Positions 23,503 to 31,992 of a DNA stretch of 48,647 bases are shown here, piece after piece. Source of the DNA: Clostridia bacterium (GTDB taxonomy: Bacteria; Bacillota; Clostridia; Christensenellales; Borkfalkiaceae); assembly GCA_017558105.1 (NCBI GenBank), contig JAFYWI010000018.1:1-48647 (forward strand), given 5' to 3'. Position 1 is the stretch's first letter. Each line of letters opens with the position of its first letter. The translations under genes were made by a program, and so were the position numbers. Below the pieces are notes generated by a model that saw nothing but the letters and a program-made list of their open reading frames with translations, did no database searches and was not told the DNA's origin.

Positions 23503-24417
23503 TTATTCTGCCTTAATTACCGTTAAGGATGCGTTTGCAAAAGTCGTAGCGCTTTCAGAAGTGTTATATAAAGATAGCGTGCTGTTTGCAGGTACGGTTA
23601 GCAATATGGTTTTGCTTGCAGTTGAATTAGTGCTTGCATTTATGCTTTCATCTGCAACGGCAACGCCGTTTAAATATAGGGTAACTTCTAAGTTGTTTTC
23701 CGTAGCTATGGTGTTAAAGAAATAACTAACCAAATATTTGCCGTCTTCTGGAATTACCACAGAACCACCAGAAACACTCATCGTTGTAGTTGTGGTTGCC
23801 TCGTTTAAGGTAAGTGGTATAATTGCGCTTGCTTCTACCGTCACGTCGCTTGCAGTAGCATAAAGAACGTCGGTAATAGCAGATTCGCCAGGTATGCCTT
23901 GTGGGCCTTGTGGACCAGTAGCACCCGTAGCACCAGTTTCACCTTGTGGACCTTGTGGGCCCGTTGCACCAGTAAGACCAATAGGGCCTTGTGGACCGGC
24001 AGGACCCGTTTCGCCAGTAGCGCCAGTAGCACCGGTAGGGCCAACTGGGCCTTGTAAACCTCTAGGACCTTGTGGACCGGCAGGACCCGTTGCACCAGTA
24101 GCACCAGTAGCACCCGTAGGACCAACTGGACCTCGTAAACCTCTAGGACCTTGCATCCCGATAGGACCTTGTGGACCGACTGGACCAGTAGGGCCTTGTG
24201 GACCTTGTGGGCCAATTGACCCTCTAGCACATACGGTATTTACTATAACCCTTGGCGTTTGTCTACGGCAACAACTTCCGTTATAACTTCTTCCGTAATT
24301 ATTGTTGCCGTAAGTTGCTGTTTCGCCGTTTCCATAGCCATAAGCGTTAAAGCCAAAGCTCCCAAAACCGTTGTTACTTGAGTTGTAACCACATCGGTTA
24401 CAGCCAAAAAAACACAT
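23503..24417 (-). CDS. Collagen-like exosporium-type protein with C1q/BclA-like tail
   Basis: About 304 residues: a Cys/Gly/Asn/Tyr-rich N-terminus (about 1-65) with several cysteine pairs; an uninterrupted Gly-X-Y collagen region (about 66-178, roughly 37 triplets, many GPQ, GPT and GAT); and a beta-rich C-terminal domain like BclA/TNF-C1q trimerisation heads. Such proteins form hair-like filaments on the exosporium of spores in Bacillus and Clostridia. The start is ATG24417, behind AAAGGAG; a frame extending to 24438 begins within that site. A sigma-K-like promoter supports late mother-cell expression. Long plus-strand frames over the GC-rich repeat are shadows. Confidence 0.87.
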   Translation of the reverse strand: MCFFGCNRCGYNSSNNGFGSFGFNAYGYGNGETATYGNNNYGRSYNGSCCRRQTPRVIVNTVCARGSIGPQGPQGPTGPVGPQGPIGMQGPRGLRGPVGPTGATGATGATGPAGPQGPRGLQGPVGPTGATGATGETGPAGPQGPIGLTGATGPQGPQGETGATGATGPQGPQGIPGESAITDVLYATASDVTVEASAIIPLTLNEATTTTTMSVSGGSVVIPEDGKYLVSYFFNTIATENNLEVTLYLNGVAVADESINASTNSTASKTILLTVPANSTLSLYNTSESATTFANASLTVIKAE

Positions 24418-24443
24418 AAATAATTTTCTCCTTTGCAAAAAAA

Positions 24444-24465
24444 TAGTGGAAGAAAACTTCCACTA
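24444..24465 (-). terminator. Terminator of the thioesterase gene
   Basis: TAGTGGAAG (24444-24452) pairs with CTTCCACTA (24457-24465) around a four-base loop, followed on the minus strand by seven T residues that run straight into the ribosome-binding site of the collagen-like gene. Confidence 0.82.
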
Positions 24466-24466
24466 C

Positions 24467-24494
24467 TATATTATGAGAAATTAAATTTATTTGT
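24467..24494 (-). promoter_or_regulatory. Sigma-K-like promoter of the collagen-like gene
   Basis: On the minus strand CATAATATA (24475-24467) fits the known sigma-K -10 pattern CATAnnnTA, and AC (24494-24493) lies 17 bp upstream as in the -35. The predicted start falls inside the thioesterase terminator, so the collagen mRNA would lack the intact hairpin. Confidence 0.5.
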
Positions 24495-24500
24495 GCATTA

Positions 24501-24995
24501 TTAAAAGTTTATTTCAGTTACGCCGTCTTCAATTAAGTATGCCATTTCTTCGTGCATATCAAAGTTTTTGGTTATAACTTTTTCTGGCAGTTTAACGTAT
24601 TTTGCCGTTGCCGAAACTAACGTTTCGCCGTTCATATTATAAATTTCGCCCTTTGCAGAGTACCCCCTTAAAGAGTTAAAGGTTATTTCTGCCCTTGCTT
24701 TTAAGTTTTCGCCGTAAGGAACGGGTTTTCTAAACGAAACTTGCATACTAGTAGTAACGGCGTAGGTTGTTGGTTCTGTAACCCAAATAACTCTACCCAT
24801 AAGTTCGTCTAGTAGGGCAGAACTCATTCCACCATGCACGCGTTCTGGGTAGCTTTGGTGCTCTAAACTAAAAGAGAAAAGTGAAGCCAAACTGCCGTCT
24901 TCAAGTTCGTAGAAGTTTGCTTTTACCCCAATAGGATTATCTAACCCACAAATTATACAATTTTTACTATTTTTTTGTTTTTTTATTACTTTCAT
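24501..24995 (-). CDS. PaaI-like hot-dog-fold thioesterase
   Basis: 164 residues with a single hot-dog domain. The active-site block HGGMSSALLDELMGRV (about 54-69) matches the PaaI/HGG acyl-CoA thioesterase group; a core strand ends the fold (SATAKYVKL). A CxxC-like CIICGLDNPIG at the N-terminus is seen in related proteins. It probably hydrolyses an acyl-CoA of unknown chain. The promoter TTGTAA-17-TATAAT (25030-25002) predicts +1 exactly at the A of ATG24995, so the transcript is probably leaderless. A terminator follows at 24444-24465. Confidence 0.85.
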   Translation of the reverse strand: MKVIKKQKNSKNCIICGLDNPIGVKANFYELEDGSLASLFSFSLEHQSYPERVHGGMSSALLDELMGRVIWVTEPTTYAVTTSMQVSFRKPVPYGENLKARAEITFNSLRGYSAKGEIYNMNGETLVSATAKYVKLPEKVITKNFDMHEEMAYLIEDGVTEINF

Positions 24996-25001
24996 AAACC
25001 T

Positions 25002-25030
25002 ATTATAACATCTAGCATAAAAAATTACAA
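25002..25030 (-). promoter_or_regulatory. Sigma-A promoter of the thioesterase gene, leaderless
   Basis: On the minus strand TTGTAA (25030-25025), a 17-bp spacer and perfect TATAAT (25007-25002). The +1 expected seven bases after the end of the -10 is 24995, the first base of the start codon. Confidence 0.8.
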
Positions 25031-25091
25031 CGATTTAGTAAAAGCAGTTTTATTTTTTATTGTTTGGGCGTGCAGATTTTTTCTTTTCTGC

Positions 25092-25120
25092 TTGACAAAT
25101 ATTTATATTTGTATTAAAAT
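25092..25120 (+). promoter_or_regulatory. Sigma-A promoter of the xpt operon
   Basis: TTGACA (25092-25097), a 17-bp spacer and TAAAAT (25115-25120). The leader of about 125 nt is AT-rich; I found no guanine-riboswitch core, although xpt leaders often carry one. Confidence 0.75.
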
Positions 25121-25252
25121 AAATACATAAATATTTTTAAATAAAAATTAATATTTTTTATTCGTTAGTTTCTACTTAAACCCTTATTTGCAATTATAAT
25201 AACGTTACTTAAATTGTTCAACTAAGGTTTTTTATTTTTTTAGAGGAAAAAA

Positions 25253-25825
25253 ATGAGATTACTAGAAGAAAAAATTTTATTAGAAGGCAAAGTTTTAGAA
25301 GGAGACGTTCTTAAGGTTGATTGTTTTTTAAATCATCAAATGGACGTACCCTTTTTGGCTAAACTTGCAAAAGATATATATGCACATTACAAAGACTGTG
25401 GAGTTAACAAGGTATTAACCGTAGAAGCCTCTGGCATAGGTTTGGCCTGCTTAACTGCGCAGTTTTTTAATTGTAAAATGTTAGTTGCAAAAAAAGGTAA
25501 AACTTCAAACATATCTAACGAAGTTTATACTGCAACTGCTTATAGTTATACTCACCAAAAAGAAAATACTTTAATTGTTTCTAAACAATACTTAAGCAAA
25601 GAAGACAAAGTTTTAATAGTAGACGACTTTTTGGCAAACGGCAACGCTTGTTTAGCACTTATAGATATTTGCAAGCAAGCAGGGGCAGAAGTAAAAGGTG
25701 TTAGTTGTGCCGTAGAAAAATCTTACCAAAATGGGCACGATGCTTTAGTAGCCCTTGGTTTAGATGTTTATTCCTTAGCCAGAGTTGGCAAAATGGAAAA
25801 CGGCAAAATTGAATTTGTTAAATAA
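25253..25825 (+). CDS. xpt: Xanthine phosphoribosyltransferase
   Basis: 190-residue purine-salvage enzyme that converts xanthine and PRPP to XMP. The PRPP-binding motif VLIVDDFLANGNA (about 122-134) is clear, as are the N-terminal Xpt block DVLKVDCFLNHQMDVPF and VEASGIGLA. The length is typical. AGAGG lies before ATG25253. The lipoprotein of a nucleoside importer follows 32 bp downstream, so uptake and salvage appear to be one operon. Confidence 0.94.
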   Translation: MRLLEEKILLEGKVLEGDVLKVDCFLNHQMDVPFLAKLAKDIYAHYKDCGVNKVLTVEASGIGLACLTAQFFNCKMLVAKKGKTSNISNEVYTATAYSYTHQKENTLIVSKQYLSKEDKVLIVDDFLANGNACLALIDICKQAGAEVKGVSCAVEKSYQNGHDALVALGLDVYSLARVGKMENGKIEFVK

Positions 25826-25857
25826 TTACCTATAAAGGTAAAATGGAGGATATTTTT

Positions 25858-27177
25858 ATGAAGAAACTTTTCACTCTTATGCTTGCTGTTATAATGGCAG
25901 TAGGCTGTTGCTTGGGTTTAGTTGCTTGTGGTCCACAAGGCCCTAGTTACAATGAAGTTACATTCCCAAAAGTAGAAAGTACAACCTTCACACAATTCGA
26001 CGAATTAGAAATCAACGACGATTTCAAAATTGGTTTAATTTGTTTACATGGTGAAACATCTACTTACGACAAAAACTTCATCGATGCTTTTAAGGCTGCT
26101 TGTGCAACTTTCGGCTTAACTCGAAACCAAATGGTTATCGTTACAGATATTCCAGAAGGTGCAGAATGCAAAACAAAGGCTTTAGAACTTGCAGATGCTG
26201 GTTGCGATGCAATCTTTGCTAACTCTTTTGGTCACGACCCATATATGAAAGAAGCTGCTGCAGAAAGGACAAACGTACAATTCTTCCACGCTACTGGTGT
26301 TTCAGCACACGTTGATACAGTTCTTCCTAACTACCACAACGCATTCGCTTCTATCTACGAAGGTAGATATTTAGCAGGTGTTGCTGCTGGCCTAAAGATT
26401 AAAGAAATGGCAGAAAACAACGAACTTGAAGCAGAAAACTTCGATGCACAAGGTAACGTTAAAATTGGTTATGTTGGCGCATTCACATATGCAGAAGTTG
26501 TTTCTGGTTTAACTTCTTTCTATTTAGGTGTTAAATCTCAATATGCAAACGTTGTTATGGACGTTCAATTTACAGGTTCTTGGTACGATGAAGCTGGTGA
26601 AAGAGAAGCTGCTAACACATTATTAGATAGAGGCGTTGCTCTTCTTTCTCAACACGCAGACTCTTGGGGTGCTCCAAATGCTTGTGAAAACGCAGGTGTT
26701 CCTAACGTTTCTTACAATGGTAGCACAATCAATGCTTGCCCAGACACATTCCTAATCTCTTCTAAAATCGACTGGACGTATTATTTCAAATGGATAATTG
26801 CACAAGTTGGTTCAGATACTGAAGTTGCTGAAATTCCAACAGACTTTGCTGGTGGCTTAGGCGACAGCTGCATGGTTGCTATGTCTAACATTAACGGTGA
26901 CGTTATGGCAGAAGGCACGTTAGCTGTTCTTGAAGACGTTAGAACAAAACTTATGAACGGTACAATTAAAGTATTCGATTGCTCTACATTTACTGTTGGT
27001 GGTGAAAGCCTAACATCTTATTTAGCAGACTTAGATGGCGACTATGTTGGCGATACAAACGTAATTAAAACCGAAGGTGGTATTACTTACTTTGCAGAAA
27101 GCGCTGCAGAATTCCGTTCTGCTCCTTACTTCGATATTAAAATCGATGGCATCAATTTCTTAAATACAAAATTCTAA
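25858..27177 (+). CDS. BMP-family nucleoside-binding lipoprotein
   Basis: About 439 residues. Signal peptide with lipobox LVAC (21-24), so it is lipid-anchored outside the membrane. The rest matches the basic membrane protein/PnrA family, substrate-binding proteins of nucleoside ABC importers (NupN of B. subtilis): IGLICLHGETSTYDKNFI at the start, then GCDAIFANSFGH, IYEGRYLAGVAAGL and IGYVGAF. The start is ATG25858, after GGAGG; a frame starting at 25843 only reads through that site. A strong hairpin separates it from the ATPase gene. Confidence 0.9.
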   Translation: MKKLFTLMLAVIMAVGCCLGLVACGPQGPSYNEVTFPKVESTTFTQFDELEINDDFKIGLICLHGETSTYDKNFIDAFKAACATFGLTRNQMVIVTDIPEGAECKTKALELADAGCDAIFANSFGHDPYMKEAAAERTNVQFFHATGVSAHVDTVLPNYHNAFASIYEGRYLAGVAAGLKIKEMAENNELEAENFDAQGNVKIGYVGAFTYAEVVSGLTSFYLGVKSQYANVVMDVQFTGSWYDEAGEREAANTLLDRGVALLSQHADSWGAPNACENAGVPNVSYNGSTINACPDTFLISSKIDWTYYFKWIIAQVGSDTEVAEIPTDFAGGLGDSCMVAMSNINGDVMAEGTLAVLEDVRTKLMNGTIKVFDCSTFTVGGESLTSYLADLDGDYVGDTNVIKTEGGITYFAESAAEFRSAPYFDIKIDGINFLNTKF

Positions 27178-27197
27178 GAAATAAACCAAAATTGTAC

Positions 27198-27222
27198 CCA
27201 AGGGGGCAAAATGCCCCCTTGG
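27198..27222 (+). terminator. Intercistronic hairpin after the BMP gene
   Basis: CCAAGGGGGCA (27198-27208) pairs with TGCCCCCTTGG (27212-27222). It is followed by ATATATAT and then six T residues, so it may be a leaky terminator or an mRNA stabiliser giving more binding protein than ATPase and permeases. Confidence 0.7.
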
Positions 27223-27304
27223 ATATATATTTTTTAAATAGACAATTAAAATACATTAAAAAAATTATAAATTAGTTTTCTTAACAACTTATACAAGGAA
27301 AATT

Positions 27305-28939
27305 ATGGCAAATAAACAAAAACAAGAAGCGGTTGTTTCTTTTTGTGGAATAACCAAACAATTTGGCAAGGTACTTGCTAATAATAACGTTACCTTTGAT
27401 GTGTATAAAGGCGAAATTTTATCTCTACTTGGCGAAAACGGTAGTGGTAAAACAACTCTTATGAATATGCTAGACGGTATTTATTATCCAGATAAAGGTG
27501 AAATAAAAATTAACGGCGAAAAGGCCAACATACAATCTCCTAAAGATGCGTTTAAGTATAAAATTGGTATGGTGCACCAACACTTTAAGTTAGTTGATGT
27601 CTTTACTGCGCTACAAAACGTTGCTTTAGGGTTAGATGACAATAAAAAATTTGATTTGAAAAGAATACGTGCCGAAGTGCAAGAAATTTGCGAAAGGTAT
27701 GGTTTTGAAATAGATTTAAATAAAAAGATTTACGATATGGCTGTTTCCGAAAAACAGACATTAGAAATTATTAAAGTTTTATACCGTGGTGCAGATATAT
27801 TAATTTTAGACGAACCTACGGCTGTTTTAACTCCACAAGAAATTCAAAGGCTCTTTAACATTTTAAGAAAAATGAGAGAAGACGGAAAGTCTATTATAAT
27901 TATTACACATAAACTTAACGAAGTTATGGAAATTTCAGACAGAGTTTCTATTCTTCGTAAAGGCGAATATATAGGTACTGTTAACACCAAAGAAACAGAT
28001 GAAAAACAACTAACCGAAATGATGGTTGGTAAAAAAATAGACCTTAAAATTGAACGTGTTAAAACAGATTTTGATAAACCACTTTTAGAAATACGTGATT
28101 TATGCGTTAATGCAGACGATGGTAGCGAAGCCATTAAAGACGTAAGTTTTTATATTCGCGGTGGTGAAATTTTAGGTGTAGTTGGTATTACAGGTTGTGG
28201 GCAAAAAGAACTTTGTGAAGCAATTGCTGGTTTAAGAAAAGTTAAAACAGGCGTTATTGCTCATAAGGGCGAAAGTCTTATTGGTCTTCCACCTAAGGCT
28301 ATTATTGAAAAAGGTGTTTCTATGAGTTTTATTCCAGAAGATAGGTTGGGTATGGGGCTTGCTCCATCTATGTCTATTACAGATAATATGATGCTTAAAA
28401 CTTATAACGATTCTAAAGGTCCTTTCGTAGATAGAAAGTCTTCAAGAGCAAAGGCAAGTGCTTTAATAGAAAAATTAGGTATTGTAACACCTTCAACAGA
28501 AACTGCCGTAAGAAAACTTTCTGGTGGTAACGTTCAAAAAGTATTGGTTGGTAGAGAAATAGATGCAGAACCTAACGTAATAGTTACCGCTTACCCTGTT
28601 AGGGGGTTAGATATTAACTCTTCTTACCAAATTTACGATATTTTAAACGAACAAAAAGCAAAAGGCACAGGCATACTTTTCGTTGGTGAAGACTTAGACG
28701 TTATTCTTGCCCTTTGCGATAAAATTATGGTTTTATGTCATGGCAAAAATATGGGTATAGTACACGCTTCTAAAACCACTAAAGAACAACTTGGGCTTAT
28801 GATGACAGGCTCACTTGACTTAACCGAAGAAAAGGCAGAAAAGAAACTTGGAATTGCTAAAGATAGTAACTTAACAGAAGAAGAGTGGAAGGAAATAGAA
28901 AAGGCAAACGAAATGAAGGGGGAAAATAAAAATGGCTAA
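27305..28939 (+). CDS. Nucleoside ABC importer, double ATPase
   Basis: 544 residues with two fused ABC domains, as in NupO/RbsA-type proteins. Domain 1 has Walker A GENGSGKTT (about 44-52), a signature-like VSEKQTLEI and Walker B ILILDEPTAVL. Domain 2 has a degenerate Walker A, GITGCGQKE, an intact signature SGGNVQKV, and a Walker B-like IVTAYPVRGLD in which the usual acidic catalytic residues are replaced. Asymmetric sites are typical of the family. It overlaps the first permease by eight bases (28932-28939), indicating translational coupling. Confidence 0.92.
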   Translation: MANKQKQEAVVSFCGITKQFGKVLANNNVTFDVYKGEILSLLGENGSGKTTLMNMLDGIYYPDKGEIKINGEKANIQSPKDAFKYKIGMVHQHFKLVDVFTALQNVALGLDDNKKFDLKRIRAEVQEICERYGFEIDLNKKIYDMAVSEKQTLEIIKVLYRGADILILDEPTAVLTPQEIQRLFNILRKMREDGKSIIIITHKLNEVMEISDRVSILRKGEYIGTVNTKETDEKQLTEMMVGKKIDLKIERVKTDFDKPLLEIRDLCVNADDGSEAIKDVSFYIRGGEILGVVGITGCGQKELCEAIAGLRKVKTGVIAHKGESLIGLPPKAIIEKGVSMSFIPEDRLGMGLAPSMSITDNMMLKTYNDSKGPFVDRKSSRAKASALIEKLGIVTPSTETAVRKLSGGNVQKVLVGREIDAEPNVIVTAYPVRGLDINSSYQIYDILNEQKAKGTGILFVGEDLDVILALCDKIMVLCHGKNMGIVHASKTTKEQLGLMMTGSLDLTEEKAEKKLGIAKDSNLTEEEWKEIEKANEMKGENKNG

Positions 28940-30101
28940 TAAAACTATTGCAAAAGAACCTTTATTTCACGTTTCTAAACGTACAGAAACTTCTACGTTA
29001 AGGCAAATATTAACTAGGGTTATAGCTATACTTTCCGGCTTAATTTTAGGCGGACTTATCTGCTTGGTTGTTTATGGTAAAAGTCCAATAGATTTTATTA
29101 AATATATTTTCGAAGGCAACTTTAGTCCAACAACTAGAATTTGGGAATTGCTTAAAGGTACAGCCTTATTATTAGGGGTTTGTTTGGCGCTTATTCCATC
29201 ATTTAAAATGAAATTCTGGAACTTGGGTGGAAACGGTCAAATTTTAATTAGTGCGCTTGCTACAACTGCTTGTATGTTCTATTGGGGTGGCAAAATTCCA
29301 GATGGCTTGTTGTGGGCTATAATGACGGTAGTTGCAATTTTAGCCGGTGTTATTTGGGCGGTTATTCCTGCAATATTTAAGGCGTTTTTTAACACTAACG
29401 AAAGTTTGTTCACCTTAATGATGAACTATATAGCAACAGGTTTAGTTGCTTTTGCTATTAAAGAATGGGGTGGTACAAACTCTTCTGGTACGTTAAACCC
29501 ACTTAAAGAAGGTGTTTTACCTGTCTTAGGCAACGACGCTGTTTTAACCATTTTAGTAGTTGCTCTATTAACTATTTTCGTTACTATTTATATGAAATAT
29601 AGCAAACACGGTTTTGAAATTTCTGTTGTAGGCGATAGCGAAAATACGGCAAGATACGTTGGCATAAACGTTAAAAAAGTTATTATTAGAACCTTGGCGC
29701 TATCTGGTGCACTTTGTGGCATTATTGGTTTGTTGCTTGCTGGTGCATTAAACCATAACGTTTCTACAAGTTCTGCAAACAATATGGGCTTTACGGCGAT
29801 TATTGCTGTGTGGATTGCTAATATGAGTCCACTACTTACAATAGCATCTTCGTTTGGTATTATGTTCTTAACCTATGGGTTGGGTAGGGTACAACAATCG
29901 TTTAATATTACAAATGATGCCGTTTTAAATATGATTGTTGGTTTAATGTATTTAATAGTTATTGGTTGTGTTTTCTTTACAACTTATAAAATAACTTTTA
30001 ACAAAAAACAAAAACAAACTGTAGTTGATGAAGCAATTGCAACAAAAACTACAGAAAAGAAAGAAGTTAAAAAAGCAAAGACTTCTAAAGACAAGGAATA
30101 A
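28932..30101 (+). CDS. Nucleoside ABC importer permease 1
   Basis: 389 residues, a BPD_transp_2 family permease (NupP-like) with about eight to ten transmembrane segments. The coupling region GDSENTARYVGINVKK fits the family's EAA-like loop that contacts the ATPase. A Lys-rich hydrophilic C-terminal tail (about 355-389) extends beyond the usual end. The start overlaps the ATPase gene; the second permease follows 12 bp downstream after GGAGG. Confidence 0.9.
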   Translation: MANKTIAKEPLFHVSKRTETSTLRQILTRVIAILSGLILGGLICLVVYGKSPIDFIKYIFEGNFSPTTRIWELLKGTALLLGVCLALIPSFKMKFWNLGGNGQILISALATTACMFYWGGKIPDGLLWAIMTVVAILAGVIWAVIPAIFKAFFNTNESLFTLMMNYIATGLVAFAIKEWGGTNSSGTLNPLKEGVLPVLGNDAVLTILVVALLTIFVTIYMKYSKHGFEISVVGDSENTARYVGINVKKVIIRTLALSGALCGIIGLLLAGALNHNVSTSSANNMGFTAIIAVWIANMSPLLTIASSFGIMFLTYGLGRVQQSFNITNDAVLNMIVGLMYLIVIGCVFFTTYKITFNKKQKQTVVDEAIATKTTEKKEVKKAKTSKDKE

Positions 30102-30113
30102 GGAGGGAAAATC

Positions 30114-31082
30114 ATGGTAGGTATTTTAGTTGGCGCTATAAGTATGGGTATGGTTTTCTTATTGGGGTCTGTAGGTGAAATTGTTACCGAAAAATCTGGC
30201 CATCTTAATCTTGGTATCCCAGGAATTATGTGTTTAGGCACTGCAGGTGGGTGTTTTGGTGTTTCTCTTTACATGAATCTTTTGCCAAATCCAAACAATG
30301 CATCTTGGCTTTTATTAATTATTATTCCAATAATTACTTCTGTAATATTTTCTGCGTTTGGTGGATTAATTTATGCATTTTTAACTGTTACCTTTAGGGT
30401 AAACCAAAACGTTGTAGGTCTTGCTATTACAACCTTTGGCGCAGGTTTTACTCAATTCTTTATGGATAAGTTTGTAAACACTATTCGTTTTGCAAAAGCA
30501 AGTAAAATTATTAGAACGCCTTTGCCATTTGCAGAATCTTTGGGCGCGTTTGGTGAAATATTTTTCTCTTACGGGTTCTTCGTATATTTGGCGATTGCCA
30601 TTGCAATTGTTACTGCATTTGTTTTAAGAAAAACTAAAGTGGGATTAAGTTTACGTGCCGTTGGCGAAAACCCTGCTACGGCAGATGCCGTTGGTATTAA
30701 CGTTACTAAATATAAATACGGTGCAATTTTAATTGGTAGTGCTATTGCAGGACTAGGCGGACTTTTATATGTTATGGAATATAACTTCGGTACGTTTGAC
30801 AATACTTTAACTATTCAATCTTTTGGTTGGCTTGCTATTGCATTAGTTATATTTACAATGTGGAAACCAGACTTATGTATTTTAGGTTCTATAATATTTG
30901 GTGCACTATATATTTTAGGTTATAAAATTACGGGGTTGCAATCTTTAGGACAACAAGAATTAATTAAACTTCTACCATACGTTGCAACCGTTATAGTTTT
31001 AATTATAACTAGCATTACGGGTAGCAAGGAAAATCAACCGCCGGCGTCTTTAGGCTTAAATTACTTTAGAGAAGAAAGGTAG
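30114..31082 (+). CDS. Nucleoside ABC importer permease 2
   Basis: 322 residues, the second BPD_transp_2 permease (NupQ-like). The N-terminal block EIVTEKSGHLNLGIPGIM is characteristic, and the coupling loop RAVGENPATADAVGIN parallels that of permease 1. Eight to nine hydrophobic segments are visible. It completes a full importer (lipoprotein, double ATPase, two permeases). The stop is TAG and a strong terminator follows. Confidence 0.92.
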   Translation: MVGILVGAISMGMVFLLGSVGEIVTEKSGHLNLGIPGIMCLGTAGGCFGVSLYMNLLPNPNNASWLLLIIIPIITSVIFSAFGGLIYAFLTVTFRVNQNVVGLAITTFGAGFTQFFMDKFVNTIRFAKASKIIRTPLPFAESLGAFGEIFFSYGFFVYLAIAIAIVTAFVLRKTKVGLSLRAVGENPATADAVGINVTKYKYGAILIGSAIAGLGGLLYVMEYNFGTFDNTLTIQSFGWLAIALVIFTMWKPDLCILGSIIFGALYILGYKITGLQSLGQQELIKLLPYVATVIVLIITSITGSKENQPPASLGLNYFREER

Positions 31083-31111
31083 TTTAATATAAAAATTAAT
31101 AAAACAATATT

Positions 31112-31136
31112 ATAGCCCCCAATTTTTGGGGGCTAT
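31112..31136 (+). terminator. Terminator of the purine-uptake operon
   Basis: ATAGCCCCCAA (31112-31122) pairs with TTGGGGGCTAT (31126-31136) around a TTT loop. Confidence 0.85.
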
Positions 31137-31163
31137 TTCGTTTATATAATTTCAATTATATTA

Positions 31164-31192
31164 TTGTAAAAAATATAAAACTATGTTAAAAT
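31164..31192 (+). promoter_or_regulatory. Sigma-A promoter upstream of the winged-helix pair and uvrBA
   Basis: TTGTAA (31164-31169), a 17-bp spacer and TAAAAT (31187-31192). All genes to uvrA (36781) follow with overlaps or one-base gaps, so this is probably their promoter. No LexA-type box was recognised. Confidence 0.7.
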
Positions 31193-31260
31193 GTTAGCGC
31201 TACCATAAATGTATAACAAGCAACTAATTTACGCAAAATATTTGTGTTATTAGGTGTTAT

Positions 31261-31638
31261 ATGTTAGATAGTGTTTCTAAAAAACTTTTATGCATTATTG
31301 TTAACGAGTGTGAAAGTGGTTATAAAATTATAGAAAAAGAATTTTTAATATCTTCTTTTCCACAGGGCTTAGTAATAGACGAGTTTTTGTTAAAAAAGCA
31401 TATAGGTTATTTGTTAGAAAAAGAATATATTAGCGTTAAGTATGAAGATGAAAAAGAACTTTGTGTTTGCCCTTTGCCAAAAGGCAAACTTGTTTTAGAA
31501 GAAAACTTAAACGGCGAAATAGAAAATTATAACAGAAAAAAAGGGTATTTATTATTTTCTTTTTTTGGTGCTTTTTTAGGTGGGGTTTTGGTTAGTTTGC
31601 TATTTGTTGTGTTTTTAGTTTTGTCGGGTAAAATATAA
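31261..31638 (+). CDS. Small winged-helix-like membrane-anchored protein (copy 1)
   Basis: 125 residues. The first 80 look like a winged-helix unit (short helices, then YLLEKEYISVKYEDEKEL as a wing-like hairpin), and one C-terminal hydrophobic helix (about 97-122) predicts membrane anchoring. The next gene encodes the same layout. I do not recognise the family. Its stop overlaps the next start (TAATG at 31636-31640), so the two are coupled. Confidence 0.7.
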   Translation: MLDSVSKKLLCIIVNECESGYKIIEKEFLISSFPQGLVIDEFLLKKHIGYLLEKEYISVKYEDEKELCVCPLPKGKLVLEENLNGEIENYNRKKGYLLFSFFGAFLGGVLVSLLFVVFLVLSGKI

Positions 31639-31991
31639 TGCTAAACAAAACGGAAAACAAAGTAATGTGCCTACTTTTAGAATTGGGCAACAAAAAAACC
31701 ACCTTTTTAATAACCCCGTTAGACCTACTTAATATGCTTGCCATAAAAGGTCTTACAACAACGAATTTAGAAAAAATTATAAACGCACTTTGCGTTGACG
31801 GGTTTATAGATTTAATTTATTCAGACCGTCACGGCGAAAAGGTTTATTGTATAACACTTTTAGAAAAAGGAAAATGCTTTAGAAGAAACGGCGAAAAAAT
31901 TAAGCGCACCCTAATATTTAAGTTAGTAGTTACCGTGTGCTTTGCTTTTTTAAGTTTTTTATTAGGCTTAATATTGAAAGCGATTTTTTAG
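31638..31991 (+). CDS. Small winged-helix-like membrane-anchored protein (copy 2)
   Basis: 117 residues with the same plan as its neighbour: an N-terminal helical segment, [20 protein letters not shown] as the recognition-helix and wing-like part, a basic linker and one C-terminal transmembrane helix (about 93-115). The pair may form a heterodimeric membrane-bound DNA-binding or sensor complex (inference). It ends one base before uvrB, so it belongs to the repair operon. Function unknown. Confidence 0.7.
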   Translation: MLNKTENKVMCLLLELGNKKTTFLITPLDLLNMLAIKGLTTTNLEKIINALCVDGFIDLIYSDRHGEKVYCITLLEKGKCFRRNGEKIKRTLIFKLVVTVCFAFLSFLLGLILKAIF

Positions 31992-31992
31992 T

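Noticed and set aside
23880-24220. Short regularly repeated units that could suggest a CRISPR or tandem-repeat array
   Set aside because: The period is nine bases and multiples, in frame with Gly-X-Y codons; there are no spacers and no constant repeat.
23894-24286. Long Pro/Gly/Ala-rich open frame on the plus strand, and another minus-strand frame over the same stretch
   Set aside because: Both are shadows of the GC-rich Gly-X-Y repeat in the collagen-like gene; compositions are typical of antisense or shifted collagen codons and there are no ribosome-binding sites.
25121-25252. Guanine riboswitch expected ahead of xpt
   Set aside because: No conserved core loops or three-way junction could be recognised in the AT-rich leader.
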